From contig NZ_BMVB01000008.1 of NCBI RefSeq assembly GCF_014650495.1, positions 1 to 64,000 of the forward strand: DNA of 64,000 bases, written 5' to 3'. This DNA comes from Streptomyces cinnamoneus. Lineage in GTDB: Bacteria > Actinomycetota > Actinomycetes > Streptomycetales > Streptomycetaceae. Shown piece by piece: positions 54,431-64,000 of the stretch (position 1 is its first letter; every line of letters begins with the position of its first letter). A program made the position numbers and the translations under genes. Below the pieces are notes generated by a model. The model saw nothing but the letters and a program-made list of their open reading frames with translations, ran no database searches and was not told the DNA's origin.

Positions 54431-55477
54431 ATGAACCCCAACACCCCCCTGTCCCCGCGCCCCCTCCACCACCTCTCCGACGTCCGCCACCGGGTCATGA
54501 CCGCGCGCCGGCTGCGCGAGCACGGGCTCACCGGATCCGAGGTCGCCGCGCGCTGCCGGTCCGGCGGCCCCTGGCAGCAGCTGCTGCCGGGGGTCTTCCT
54601 GCTGCACACCGGCCCGGCCACCAGCGAGGAGCGGCTGCACGCCGCCCTGATGTACACGCTGCCGCGCGCCCAGGTGCCCCGGCAGCCGGGCCCGGCCGCC
54701 GCGCGCGAGGCCGAGTCGGCCGGCTACGGACAGGCCATGGTCACCGGCCCGGCCGCGCTGGCCCTGTACCGCTTCACCTGTGTGCCCTCGCTGCTGTCCC
54801 TGGAGCACATCGACGTCCTGCTGCCGCGCACCCGCCGTCTGCGGCCGAACGGGTTCGTGCGGCTCGTACGGGCGCACACCGTGCCGCACGCCCGGCTGGT
54901 GACGGGCGTGCCGGTCGCCCCGGTCGCCCGGGCGGTCGCCGACACCGTGGCGCAGCTGACCGACGCGTCGGCGGTGCGCGCCCTGCTGGGCGAGGCCGTG
55001 CGCGGGGGGCACGCCGAGGCGACGGCCGTCGTGCGGGAGCTGACCCGGGCCCGGCTGCTGGCGCGGCCGCACGTGGTGCACGCGGTGGAGGCGCTGCTGG
55101 CGGAGGGCCGGGCGGTCGCCGAGGGCCGGCTGTACGCCATGGTGCGCGAGCACGCGCTGCCGGCGCCGCTGTGGAACGTCGAGCTGCGGCTGCCCGGCGG
55201 GCCCTGCCTCGCAAGCGTGGACGCGTTCTGGCCCGACCACGCGGTGGCCCTGGAGCTCGACACGCGGGCGCCGCGCGAGCAGGAGGAGGCCGTCTGGTCC
55301 GAACCCACCCGCCGGCGCGAGCACTTGGAGCGACTGGGCGTGGTGCTCGTCCGGGTCACGCCGAAGAAGCTCAAGGACGCGGAGGCGCTGGAGCAGACGG
55401 CCGCGGTCGTCCGGACCGCCCTGGTGGCGTCGGCCGACCGCGACCCCTGCGCCCCTCTCGTCGTCCTGCCGAGGTGA
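54431..55477 (+). CDS. AbiEi-like N-terminus fused to DUF559-like nuclease fold
   Basis: 348-aa soluble protein. The N-terminal ~60 residues (TARRLREHGLTGSEVAARCR, then WQQLLPGVFLLH) resemble the winged-helix start of AbiEi-type antitoxin proteins. The middle (VTGPAALALYRF, HIDVLLPR) also fits that group. The last ~90 residues carry VDAFWPDHAVALELDT, then RREHLERLGVVLVRVTP, a layout like very-short-patch/DUF559 PD-(D/E)XK nucleases. No partner toxin gene lies beside it. The role in genome defence or DNA repair is unknown. The ATG has GCGGG but no strong ribosome site. Confidence 0.75.
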   Translation: MNPNTPLSPRPLHHLSDVRHRVMTARRLREHGLTGSEVAARCRSGGPWQQLLPGVFLLHTGPATSEERLHAALMYTLPRAQVPRQPGPAAAREAESAGYGQAMVTGPAALALYRFTCVPSLLSLEHIDVLLPRTRRLRPNGFVRLVRAHTVPHARLVTGVPVAPVARAVADTVAQLTDASAVRALLGEAVRGGHAEATAVVRELTRARLLARPHVVHAVEALLAEGRAVAEGRLYAMVREHALPAPLWNVELRLPGGPCLASVDAFWPDHAVALELDTRAPREQEEAVWSEPTRRREHLERLGVVLVRVTPKKLKDAEALEQTAAVVRTALVASADRDPCAPLVVLPR

Positions 55478-55517
55478 ATCCGTTCCTTCGTCGCTCCCGG
55501 CCGCCGGCCCGGCGCGG

Positions 55518-57260
55518 TCAGCGCCGGGACAGCAGCAGTTCGGTGTTGCGGTCGGGCGGCGAGCCGGCCAGGGAGGTGTCCGAGCCGGGGGCGTTGAAGG
55601 CCAGCTCCCGGTAGAGGGAGGCGAGGCCGGTCTGGGAGAGGTCGTGGACGTCGGTGCGGTACGGGGCGGCCGATTCGATGAGGGTGGTGAAGAGCGAGAC
55701 CGTCCCGTCGTGGTTGTCGGTGATCTCGATGATGCGGGCGAGCTGCGGGTAGTCGACGTGTGAGGCGGTGGCGATCTCCCAGAAGCTGCCGCGCGGGCGG
55801 ATGCGGTTGCGGTGGCTGTGGCCGTTGACCCAGGCCAGGACGTTGGAGTGGCGCTGGAGGAGGGCGATCACCTCGTCGCCGCCGTGCCGCTTCTCGCCCG
55901 GGTGGGCGGGATCGGGCGTCATGTTGTTCATGCTCCAGCTCGGGTGGTGGCTGAAGATCAGGGCGTACTGGTCCTTGTGCTCGCTGAGCGTCCGGTCCAG
56001 CCAGGTGAGCTGGGAGGTGCCCAGGGAGCCCTGGTAGTGGCCGCCGGGGTCCGTCGTGTCCATGCTGATGCCGATGACCTTGTCGGACACCGGGAAGGTG
56101 TAGTAGAGGGTGCCCGAGTCGAGGTTGGCGCGGGTGTAGCCGTGACCGACGGGGCCGTGCCCGGTGTGCTGCGGATCGAGGTGGGCGGCCACGTACTGAC
56201 GTGGCGTCAGCGGCACCCGGCGCGGGTCGGGGGTGATCGTGCGCATGTCCTTCTTGTGCGACTTGAGCATGGACTCTATGCGCTTGCCCTTGGGGTCGGC
56301 GCCCCCGACCTCGCCCTCCATCAGCCATTTGGCCTCGGCGGGCGGGATGTACTGCAGCTTGCGGTTGCCCACGCAGATGTCGGCGATGAAGGAGCCCGCG
56401 GCCGGGTAGCAGCCGCCGGAGAGCAGGTCGTGGTTGCCGAAGGTGGAGTACCAGGGGATGTTCAGGCCGGGGCTGGTGACGCGGCGGCAGGCGGCCTCCA
56501 GGTAGCCGTCGATCCTCGGGTAGCCGGCCGCCTTGTCCTGGTCGCGCAGGGCGCTCTCGGGGTGCCAGTACTGCTTGAGGCCGCTGTTCTGCACGCCCTC
56601 GTAGTGGTGCGGGTCGCCGGTGTTGGGGGTCAGCCGGCCGCCGCTGAGGGCGGTGAGGAACCACTCGACCTCGATCTTGGCGTTCTCGTCGCCGTTGTCG
56701 CCGGTGGTGATGGCGAAGCCGAACGGCGTCCCGGTCGCCGGCCCCCGGCGCACCTTGTTGACGCGCTCGACCAGGGAGACGACCCCGGGCAGGGTCAGCG
56801 CCTCGTGCGGCCGCCAGCCGCCCACGTCGCCCGCGCGGAAGAACTCGTAGCGCAGCGGGTGCTGTACGTCCGTCAGATGCAGGTCGGTGAACTGCACGAA
56901 GGACGCGAGCGTCGTCCGCCGGTCCTCGCGGCCGTTCTGCGCGGCGGCCAGGTCGGCGCGTACGACCCGGGACCAGCCGGGGCCGTCGCCGAGCCGGCGG
57001 TAGCCGCTGCTGCCGCGCGGGGCGGCCACGGAGACGAGCGTGGTGCCCTCGCCCGTCGGCGTGGCCGCCGGGGCCCCGGCCGCGGGCGTGGCCGCCGCGG
57101 TGGCCGGGGGAGCGGGGTCGCCCGGCGCGGCCGACGCCGGCCTGCCGCCCGCGCCCACGGCGAGGCCCAGCCCGGCGGCCGTGGTGGCGGCGCCCGCGGC
57201 GGCCAGGAACGTACGGCGGTCGAGGGGCGAGTCTGCGGTTCTGCGGGATCTGCGGTGCAT
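55518..57260 (-). CDS. Tat-exported metallophosphoesterase (TIGR03767-type)
   Basis: 580-aa secreted phosphoesterase. ATG 57260 follows GGGGAGACC. The signal peptide carries the twin-arginine motif DRRTFLAAAG (residues ~14-23), so a folded, metal-loaded enzyme is exported. The dimetal site is complete: FTDLHLTD, TTGDNGDE, FGNHD, FSHHPSW and NGHSHRN. The long inserts between motifs match the PPA1498 type as I recall it. Substrate unknown; phospholipid or nucleotide phosphates are possible. It is divergent from the S8 protease, with a possible PHO box between them. Confidence 0.92.
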   Translation of the reverse strand: MHRRSRRTADSPLDRRTFLAAAGAATTAAGLGLAVGAGGRPASAAPGDPAPPATAAATPAAGAPAATPTGEGTTLVSVAAPRGSSGYRRLGDGPGWSRVVRADLAAAQNGREDRRTTLASFVQFTDLHLTDVQHPLRYEFFRAGDVGGWRPHEALTLPGVVSLVERVNKVRRGPATGTPFGFAITTGDNGDENAKIEVEWFLTALSGGRLTPNTGDPHHYEGVQNSGLKQYWHPESALRDQDKAAGYPRIDGYLEAACRRVTSPGLNIPWYSTFGNHDLLSGGCYPAAGSFIADICVGNRKLQYIPPAEAKWLMEGEVGGADPKGKRIESMLKSHKKDMRTITPDPRRVPLTPRQYVAAHLDPQHTGHGPVGHGYTRANLDSGTLYYTFPVSDKVIGISMDTTDPGGHYQGSLGTSQLTWLDRTLSEHKDQYALIFSHHPSWSMNNMTPDPAHPGEKRHGGDEVIALLQRHSNVLAWVNGHSHRNRIRPRGSFWEIATASHVDYPQLARIIEITDNHDGTVSLFTTLIESAAPYRTDVHDLSQTGLASLYRELAFNAPGSDTSLAGSPPDRNTELLLSRR

Positions 57261-57451
57261 GGCGGTCTCCCCGAGTGCGAACGCGAAGGCTGGCGGTCGA
57301 GCGGGCGGGCTGCGGGCCCCGGTCAGTGAGGATCGTTGGCAGCGCGAGTGACCTGGGCGTGAACCGGGCCGCAACGGTTGCCGCCGATCACCTCACATGG
57401 ATCTTGGCTCCTGCGAACTGGCATACACCACTCGTCCCCTGGAGAGCTGAC

Positions 57452-57473
57452 GCTCACTCAGCGTTCACCCTGG
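57452..57473 (+). promoter_or_regulatory. PHO box-like direct repeat in phosphoesterase/protease region
   Basis: The 500-base gap 57261-57760 holds no gene. Its most regular element is two adjacent 11-base units, GCTCACTCAGC and GTTCACCCTGG, similar to the PhoP direct-repeat unit of Streptomyces (GTTCA followed by pyrimidines). It is about 190 bases before the phosphoesterase start and 290 before the protease. The rest of the gap shows no other strong motif. Confidence 0.35.
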
Positions 57474-57760
57474 AGGGGAACTCTCTCGCCGCTCATGGGG
57501 CAGTGCTTTAGTCCGTTTGTCCTACAGTCGCTGAGCTGCGGGAACGGCCTGACCGCTTCACGGCCTCCGTCCCGCTTCATCCCGCGTGGCGCGTGGCGGG
57601 TTTACGCCATCCTTATGTTCCTGCCCGGGCAACTCTCCCCAAACCCCCGCCACTTCCATAAAAGTGATCGGTCATCCGGCTCCGCTTTTCGGACGCCGTG
57701 TCGTCGTGCCCTTTCACAGGCCATTTGTTGTCCGTTCACCACTTCCAGCCAGGGATGCCC

Positions 57761-60700
57761 ATGACCCCCACCCCCGATGCCCCCAGCGCGCCGGGCGGCG
57801 CGAGACGCACGGCGCGAATAGCCGTCGCCGCCTCGCTCGTCGCCGCGCTCACCGCGGCCGGCGCGGCCCCCGCCTTCGCGGACGACCCCGCGCCCGCCCC
57901 GGGCCCGGTGAAGTCCACGTCGGACAAGCTCGGTTCGCACGACGCGGACCTGCTCGCCAAGGCCAAGGCCGAGGGCGACCGGACCGTCACGATGATGATC
58001 GCCACTCAGCCCGGCAGGACCGGCCAGGTCGCCGAGAAGCTCGACGCGATCAAGGGCGCCTCGGTGGGCCAGGCGTACGACAAGCTGGGCTACGTCCGGG
58101 CCACCGTGCCCACCGGCAAGGCGGACGCCGCGATCGACGAGGCGAAGAAGCTCGCCTCGGTGCACGGCATCGACCTCAAGCAGGAGATCAAGCTCCCGGA
58201 CCCGACGCCGCGCGCCGACGCCGCCGCGGGCGCCCCGGCGCTCGCGAAGGACCGGAAGTACCCGGCCCCCGGCAAGCAGACGCCGGCCAAGAACCCCTAC
58301 CAGCCGGCCTTCGAGACCGGCGCCGTCGAGTTCGTCGAGGACCACCCCAAGGCCGACGGCCGCGGCGTGACCATCGGCATCCTGGACTCCGGCATCGACC
58401 TCGGCCACCCGGCGCTGCAGAAGACCAGCACCGGCGAGCGCAAGATCGTCGACTGGGTCACCGCGACCGACCCGCTGGCCGACGCGGACGGCACCTGGCT
58501 GCCGATGACCTCCGACGTCTCCGGTCCGAGCTTCTCCTTCAACGGCCGCACCTACACCGCCCCCGCCGCCGGCGGCTCCTGGCAGGTCTCCCTCTTCCGC
58601 GAGTCCGTCACCGCGGGCGGCGACATGAAGGGCGACCTCAACCGCGACGGCGACACCAAGGACTCCTGGGCCGTCCTCTACGACAAGGCCAAGGGCACCG
58701 TCCGCGTCGACCTCGACGACGACGGCAACTTCGGCAACGACGAGGAGCTCAAGCCGTACAAGGACGGCTACCAGGTCGGCTACTTCGGCAAGGACAACCC
58801 CGACACGCCCATCGCCGAGCGCATCCCCTTCGTCGTGCAGATCCGCAAGGACGTGCCGATGGACCCCAAGGGCGGCGAGTGGGTCGGCAAGAAGGCCGAC
58901 TTCGTCAGCATCGGCGTGATCGAGTCCGAGCACGGCACGCACGTCGCCGGCATCACCGCCGCCAACGGCCTGTTCGGCGGGAAGATGAACGGTGCCGCCC
59001 CCGGCGCCAAGCTCGTCTCCTCCCGGGCCTGCACCTGGAGCGGCGGCTGCACCAACGTCGCGCTCACCGAGGGCATGATCGACCTCGTGGTCAACCGCGG
59101 CGTCGACATCGTCAACATGTCGATCGGCGGCCTGCCCGCGCTCAACGACGGCAACAACGCCCGCTCCGAGCTCTACACGCGCCTCATCGACACCTACGGC
59201 GTCCAGCTCGTCATCTCGGCGGGCAACAGCGGCCCCGGCGCCAACACCATCGGCGACCCGGGCCTGGCCGACAAGGTCATCAGCGTCGGCGCCTCCGTCT
59301 CCAAGGAGACCTGGGCCGCCAACTACGGCTCCGAGGTCACGACCAAGTACGCCATGATGCCCTTCTCCTCGCGCGGCCCGCGTGAGGACGGCGGCTTCAC
59401 CCCGACGATCACCGCCCCGGGCGCGTCGATCAACACCACCCCGACGTGGGAGCCCGGCGCCCCCGTCAAGGAGGCCGGCTACGACCTCCCGCCCGGCTAC
59501 GGCATGCTGCAGGGCACCTCGATGGCCTCCCCGCAGGCCGCCGGTGCCTCGGCGCTGCTGATCTCGGCCGCCAAGCAGAAGAAGATGAAGCTCGCCCCGG
59601 CCGATCTGCGCACGGCGCTCCACAGCACCGCGAAGAAGATCAAGGGCTTCCAGGCGTACGAGCAGGGCGCCGGCCTGATCAACATCGTCGACGCGTGGGA
59701 GGCCCTGCGCGACGGCGCCACCGCCCACGACTACACGGTCAAGGCCCCGGTGAACACCGCGCTCTCCGGCGCCCTGAAGACCCCCGGCTTCGGCACCGGC
59801 GTCTACGACCGCGAGGGCGGCCTGAAGACCGGCGAGAGCCGGACCTACGACGTCACCGTCACCCGCACCTCCGGCCCGGACAAGCCCGTGTGGCACGAGC
59901 TGGAGTGGCAGAACAACGACGGCACCTTCAAGCTCGTCGGCGACAACGAGGTCAAGCTGCCGCTGAACAAGCCCGTGACCGTCAAGGTCGCCGCCAAGGC
60001 GAGGACGGCCGGCATCCACAGCGCGATCCTGGCCGTGGACGACGACCGCACCGAGGGCGTCGACAAGCAGATCATGACGACCGTCGTCGCCGCGGAGCCG
60101 CTGGCCGCGCCGTCGTACGTGGTGAAGAAGACCGCCAAGGCCACGCGGAACGCCCACACGTCCTACTTCGTGACCGTGCCCAAGGGCGCCCGCACCCTTG
60201 AGGTGTCCCTCGGCGGCCTGGCCGGCGGCAGCCAGACCCGGTTCATAGCGATCAACCCCTACGGCGTGCCCGTTGACCCCACCTCCACGGTCAACTGCTA
60301 CCCGAACTACCCGAACCCGGACAACGCCTGCCGCCCGGACCTGCGCTCGTACGCCAAGCCCCTGCCGGGCGTCTGGGAGATCGAGGTCGAGTCCCGCCGC
60401 ACCTCCCCGCTGCTGGAGAACCCCTACACCCTGACGGCCTCGGTGCTGGGCGCCTCCTTCGACCCGGCCGTGCAGAGCGTGCCCGAGGCCAAGGTGGGCC
60501 AGGCCACCGACGTGACCTGGAAGGCCACCAACGCCTTCGCGGCGCTCGACGGCAAGCTCAAGGGCGGCCAGCTCGGCTCCGCGAAGACCGACCGGCCCAC
60601 CCTCAAGCAGGGTGAGAAGCAGGTCACCAAGGTCACCCTCGGCGAGGGCGTCACCCGCTTCGACGCCGCCATCAGCGGTGCCGCCGACCCCAAGGCCGAC

Positions 60701-61075
60701 CTGGACCTCACCGTCTACAAGGACGGCAAGTCCGTCGGCTCCTCCACCAGCGGCGGCTCGGACGAGCTGGTCACCCTGACCAAGCCGGCCGCCGGCGAGT
60801 ACACCGTCGAGGTCACCGGCTACTCCGTGCCGGCCGGTTCGACCGCCTACGACTACCGCGACGTGTACGTCGCCCCCTCGCTGGGCGAGATCAAGGTGGA
60901 CGCGGCCAAGGGCGTCAAGCTCGGCGCCGGCGAGTCCGCCCCCGTCACGGCGCAGGTCGTGGTCGCGGGCGCGGCCCCCGAGGGCCGCTCCTTCTTCGGC
61001 GACGTCCAGCTGGTCAACGCGGCCGGCACGGTCGCGGGCAGCGGCAGCGTGAAGATCGAGAAGGTGCTGCCGTAA
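57761..61075 (+). CDS. Secreted S8 (subtilisin-like) serine protease
   Basis: 1104-aa exported protease. ATG 57761 is six bases after AGGG; a nearby ATG at 57755 is less well placed. A signal peptide covers residues ~1-42 (ending APAFA), then a propeptide-like region. The triad is Asp209 (LDSGID), His391 (EHGTHVAG) and Ser587 (GTSMASP), with the oxyanion Asn in SAGNSGPG. Between Asp and His lie about 180 residues, far more than in subtilisin, including Asp-rich loops (DLNRDGDTKD, DLDDDGNFGND) that look calcium-binding. The C-terminal ~450 residues form beta-sandwich modules. No wall anchor, so it is probably released. Confidence 0.95.
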   Translation: MTPTPDAPSAPGGARRTARIAVAASLVAALTAAGAAPAFADDPAPAPGPVKSTSDKLGSHDADLLAKAKAEGDRTVTMMIATQPGRTGQVAEKLDAIKGASVGQAYDKLGYVRATVPTGKADAAIDEAKKLASVHGIDLKQEIKLPDPTPRADAAAGAPALAKDRKYPAPGKQTPAKNPYQPAFETGAVEFVEDHPKADGRGVTIGILDSGIDLGHPALQKTSTGERKIVDWVTATDPLADADGTWLPMTSDVSGPSFSFNGRTYTAPAAGGSWQVSLFRESVTAGGDMKGDLNRDGDTKDSWAVLYDKAKGTVRVDLDDDGNFGNDEELKPYKDGYQVGYFGKDNPDTPIAERIPFVVQIRKDVPMDPKGGEWVGKKADFVSIGVIESEHGTHVAGITAANGLFGGKMNGAAPGAKLVSSRACTWSGGCTNVALTEGMIDLVVNRGVDIVNMSIGGLPALNDGNNARSELYTRLIDTYGVQLVISAGNSGPGANTIGDPGLADKVISVGASVSKETWAANYGSEVTTKYAMMPFSSRGPREDGGFTPTITAPGASINTTPTWEPGAPVKEAGYDLPPGYGMLQGTSMASPQAAGASALLISAAKQKKMKLAPADLRTALHSTAKKIKGFQAYEQGAGLINIVDAWEALRDGATAHDYTVKAPVNTALSGALKTPGFGTGVYDREGGLKTGESRTYDVTVTRTSGPDKPVWHELEWQNNDGTFKLVGDNEVKLPLNKPVTVKVAAKARTAGIHSAILAVDDDRTEGVDKQIMTTVVAAEPLAAPSYVVKKTAKATRNAHTSYFVTVPKGARTLEVSLGGLAGGSQTRFIAINPYGVPVDPTSTVNCYPNYPNPDNACRPDLRSYAKPLPGVWEIEVESRRTSPLLENPYTLTASVLGASFDPAVQSVPEAKVGQATDVTWKATNAFAALDGKLKGGQLGSAKTDRPTLKQGEKQVTKVTLGEGVTRFDAAISGAADPKADLDLTVYKDGKSVGSSTSGGSDELVTLTKPAAGEYTVEVTGYSVPAGSTAYDYRDVYVAPSLGEIKVDAAKGVKLGAGESAPVTAQVVVAGAAPEGRSFFGDVQLVNAAGTVAGSGSVKIEKVLP

Positions 61076-61104
61076 CCGTCACCGACGGTTGAGCGACGGC
61101 ACCG

Positions 61105-61145
61105 GGAGCGGGGTGGGGGCACGAGGCGTGCCCCCACCCCGCTCC
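61105..61145. terminator. Terminator after S8 protease
   Basis: A perfect 19-bp stem: GGAGCGGGGTGGGGGCACG (61105-61123) pairs with 61127-61145 across an AGG loop. Confidence 0.9.
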
Positions 61146-61268
61146 GCCGTCTCCCCGCCCGTCCCGTCCTTCGGACAATGGATTGGACTTAGGGGGCGGG
61201 TCGCACCTCATGATGGGAACCACGCGCCCAGGTGAACCGTCCCTGGCGGTAGTGACGTATGTGATTAG

Positions 61269-62306
<1,038 letters not shown>

Positions 62307-62335
62307 CGCCGGCGGGCCCGTAGCGGCCGCATGCG

Positions 62336-62370
62336 AAGGGGCCGGACACCGTGCAGGTGTCCGGCCCCTT
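62336..62370. terminator. Bidirectional terminator between asd and permease gene
   Basis: AAGGGGCCGGACACC (62336-62350) pairs with GGTGTCCGGCCCCTT (62356-62370) across a 5-base loop, giving short A and T tracts for both strands. Confidence 0.93.
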
Positions 62371-62387
62371 CGTCGTGCGCTCGCCGG

Positions 62388-63821
62388 TCAGCCGGCCTTC
62401 GCCGCCAGCATCCGCTGGCGGACGTAGCCGGTCAGCGCCAGGGCGGCGGTCAGGCCGGCCGTGAAGTACAGCTGGACGCGGGTGTCCTCCTCGCGCAGCA
62501 TCAGGGACAGCACGCCCACGATGCCGGCCAGCGCGACCCACGTCAGCGCCGGGAAGAGCCACATCCGCACCACGAGCCGCTCCGGCGCCTCGCGCTCCAG
62601 CTGCCGGCGCATGCGCAGCTGGGTGACCGCGATGAAGCCCCAGACCACGAGGACGGCGGCGCCCGTCATGTAGAGGAGCCACTTGAAGACGGTGTCCGGC
62701 CACCAGTAGCTGAGCAGGACGGCGAAGAAGCCGAAGGCGGAGGAGGCCAGGACGGTCAGCCGGGGCACGCCGCCGGTGACCTTGGCCAGGAACTTCGGGC
62801 CCTCGCCGCGCATCACCAGGGAGTGCGACATCCGGGAGGCGCCGTAGATGTTGGCGTTCATCGCGGAGAGCAGGGCGATCAGCACGATGACGTTCATGAT
62901 CTGCCCGGCGGCCGGGATGTCGAGGTACTTCAGCACCGCGACGTAGGGGCCGTCGGTGGTGAGCGACTTGTCGTTCCACGGGATGACGGTGACGACGACG
63001 AGCATCGAGCCGACGTAGAAGAGCGCGATGCGCCACATCGCCGTGCGGACCGCCTGGGCGACGCCCTTGACGGGCTGCTCGGACTCGGCGGCGGCGATGG
63101 TGACCGTCTCCAGGCCGCCGTAGGCGAAGACGGAGGCCAGCAGGCCGACGACCAGGCCGTTGGCACCGTTGGGCAGGAAGCCGCCGTGGCCGGTGAGGTT
63201 GTCACCGCCGGGGGAGGACGTGCCGGGCAGCAGGCCGAGGATCGCCAGCACGCCCAGCACCAGGAAGATGCCGATCGCGGCGACCTTCAGGGCGGCGAAC
63301 CAGAACTCGAACTCGCCGAAGTTGCTGACGGCCGCGAGGTTGGTGCCGCAGAAGACGGCCATGAAGATCAGGACCCACATCCACGATGCGGTGGAGGGGA
63401 ACCACGAGACCATGATGGACGCCGCGCCGATCGCCTCCACGGCGATGCCGACGCACAGCTCCACCCAGAACATCCAGCCCGCGGTGAAGCCCGCCCAGGG
63501 GCCTATCGCCTTCTCGGCGTGGACGGAGAAGGTTCCCGAGGCCGGATTGGCCGCGGACATTTCGCCGAGCATGCGCATCACGAGCATCACGAGCAGCCCG
63601 GATATCGCATAGGCGAGCACGATCGCCGGTCCGGCGGCGGCGATTCCGGCGCCGGAGCCGACGAAGAGTCCGGCGCCGATGACGCCGCCCAGCGCGATCA
63701 TCGAAAGATGGCGCTGCTTGAGGCCGTGCGACAGATTGCCGTGGCCGCCCGGTGTGCCGTCCGGTGCCGCGCCGGTGACCTCGTCGCGCTCGGGCGCGGA
63801 GGTCGCAGGTGTCCCAGTCAT
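62388..63821 (-). CDS. Amino acid permease (APC superfamily)
   Basis: 477-aa membrane transporter with about 12 helices. The cytoplasmic N-terminus ends in NLSHGLKQRHLSMIALGG, followed by the family's first-helix motif GGVIGAGLFVGSG. FAYGGLETVTIAAAE (helix 6 region) and ASRMSHSLVMRGEGP (helix 8 loop) match the GabP/AnsP/proline-type amino-acid transporter group. It is a proton symporter for an amino acid; substrate not predictable from sequence alone. ATG 63821 has GGGGAAG upstream. The 179 bases beyond it to the window edge hold its promoter region; I see no gene there. Confidence 0.93.
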   Translation of the reverse strand: MTGTPATSAPERDEVTGAAPDGTPGGHGNLSHGLKQRHLSMIALGGVIGAGLFVGSGAGIAAAGPAIVLAYAISGLLVMLVMRMLGEMSAANPASGTFSVHAEKAIGPWAGFTAGWMFWVELCVGIAVEAIGAASIMVSWFPSTASWMWVLIFMAVFCGTNLAAVSNFGEFEFWFAALKVAAIGIFLVLGVLAILGLLPGTSSPGGDNLTGHGGFLPNGANGLVVGLLASVFAYGGLETVTIAAAESEQPVKGVAQAVRTAMWRIALFYVGSMLVVVTVIPWNDKSLTTDGPYVAVLKYLDIPAAGQIMNVIVLIALLSAMNANIYGASRMSHSLVMRGEGPKFLAKVTGGVPRLTVLASSAFGFFAVLLSYWWPDTVFKWLLYMTGAAVLVVWGFIAVTQLRMRRQLEREAPERLVVRMWLFPALTWVALAGIVGVLSLMLREEDTRVQLYFTAGLTAALALTGYVRQRMLAAKAG

Positions 63822-64000
63822 GGTCGTACTTCCCCGTGGGTGAGAGCTTGGGAAAAAAGTGCCGCAGAAAGTTGCCTCAGTGTGGGGGTCATGTTCGCTC
63901 AGGACAACACCTGTGACACAGCTGTCCGATATTCAGACCTCGTGATTACCGTGGGTATCTGATATATCGCCAGAACCAAGGCTTTTTCCGGGTGAACTAT

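Noticed and set aside
61084..61092. Short repeat ACCGACGGTTGA/GCGACGGC after the protease as a regulatory site
   Set aside because: It is a low-information GC-rich echo next to a strong terminator and has no conserved layout.

Overview
The window is high-GC actinobacterial DNA and almost certainly comes from a Streptomyces chromosome. Coding density, GTG/TTG starts, Shine-Dalgarno sites and third-position GC all fit. So do several marker genes: a dynamin pair next to a second single-strand binding protein, an LAXTG sortase substrate with a thioester domain, a csn-type chitosan-oligosaccharide operon, and sodF behind a Nur-type box. From about 10.2 kb to the right end the gene order resembles, from memory, the conserved SCO26xx core region of S. 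coelicolor. The first 10 kb looks accessory.

Layout. 1-5606 (minus): the 5' part of a nonribosomal peptide synthetase (C-A-T-C-A, running off the left edge), divergent from an epoxide-hydrolase-like enzyme and a membrane protein. 7.5-9.0 kb (minus): four small genes coupled by 4-base stop/start overlaps, one of them a DUF5994 protein, facing a frameshifted DUF5994 paralogue. An N-terminally short YjbQ-family gene and a tRNA-Arg(TCT) close this part. The tRNA's 3' end points at the accessory DNA.

10.5-19.4 kb (plus): dynA and dynB dynamin-like GTPases, ssbB preceded by two DnaA boxes, a cell-wall-anchored thioester protein, ettA, a thioesterase and an unknown gene. 19.4-30.0 kb (minus): a truncated haemoglobin, then a seven-gene phosphosignalling block read GlnX-like sensor, GlnH-like binding protein, coiled-coil protein, PknG-like kinase, PP2C phosphatase, VWA protein, FHA protein. 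30.2-36.9 kb (minus): csnR-csnE-csnF-csnG-csnH-csnK, for uptake and metabolism of glucosamine oligosaccharides, with a CsnR-like palindrome in front.

37-46.6 kb: an FBP-domain protein, an MscS channel, an HNH endonuclease, a secreted GH84-like protein, malQ, a small membrane protein and an acyl-ACP desaturase behind a strong palindromic operator. 46.6-54.3 kb: two aminopeptidase N paralogues flank sodF, an unknown gene and a monothiol DsbA-like protein. 54.4-64 kb: an AbiEi/DUF559-like protein, a Tat-exported metallophosphoesterase, a large S8 protease, asd and an amino-acid permease.

The two most system-like blocks are the PknG/PP2C/VWA/FHA operon, where the known mycobacterial GlnX-GlnH-PknG amino-acid sensing pathway is joined to a phosphatase and two adaptor proteins rich in zinc ribbons, and the small coupled DUF5994 operon. 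All calls come from reading the sequence. No database search was run.
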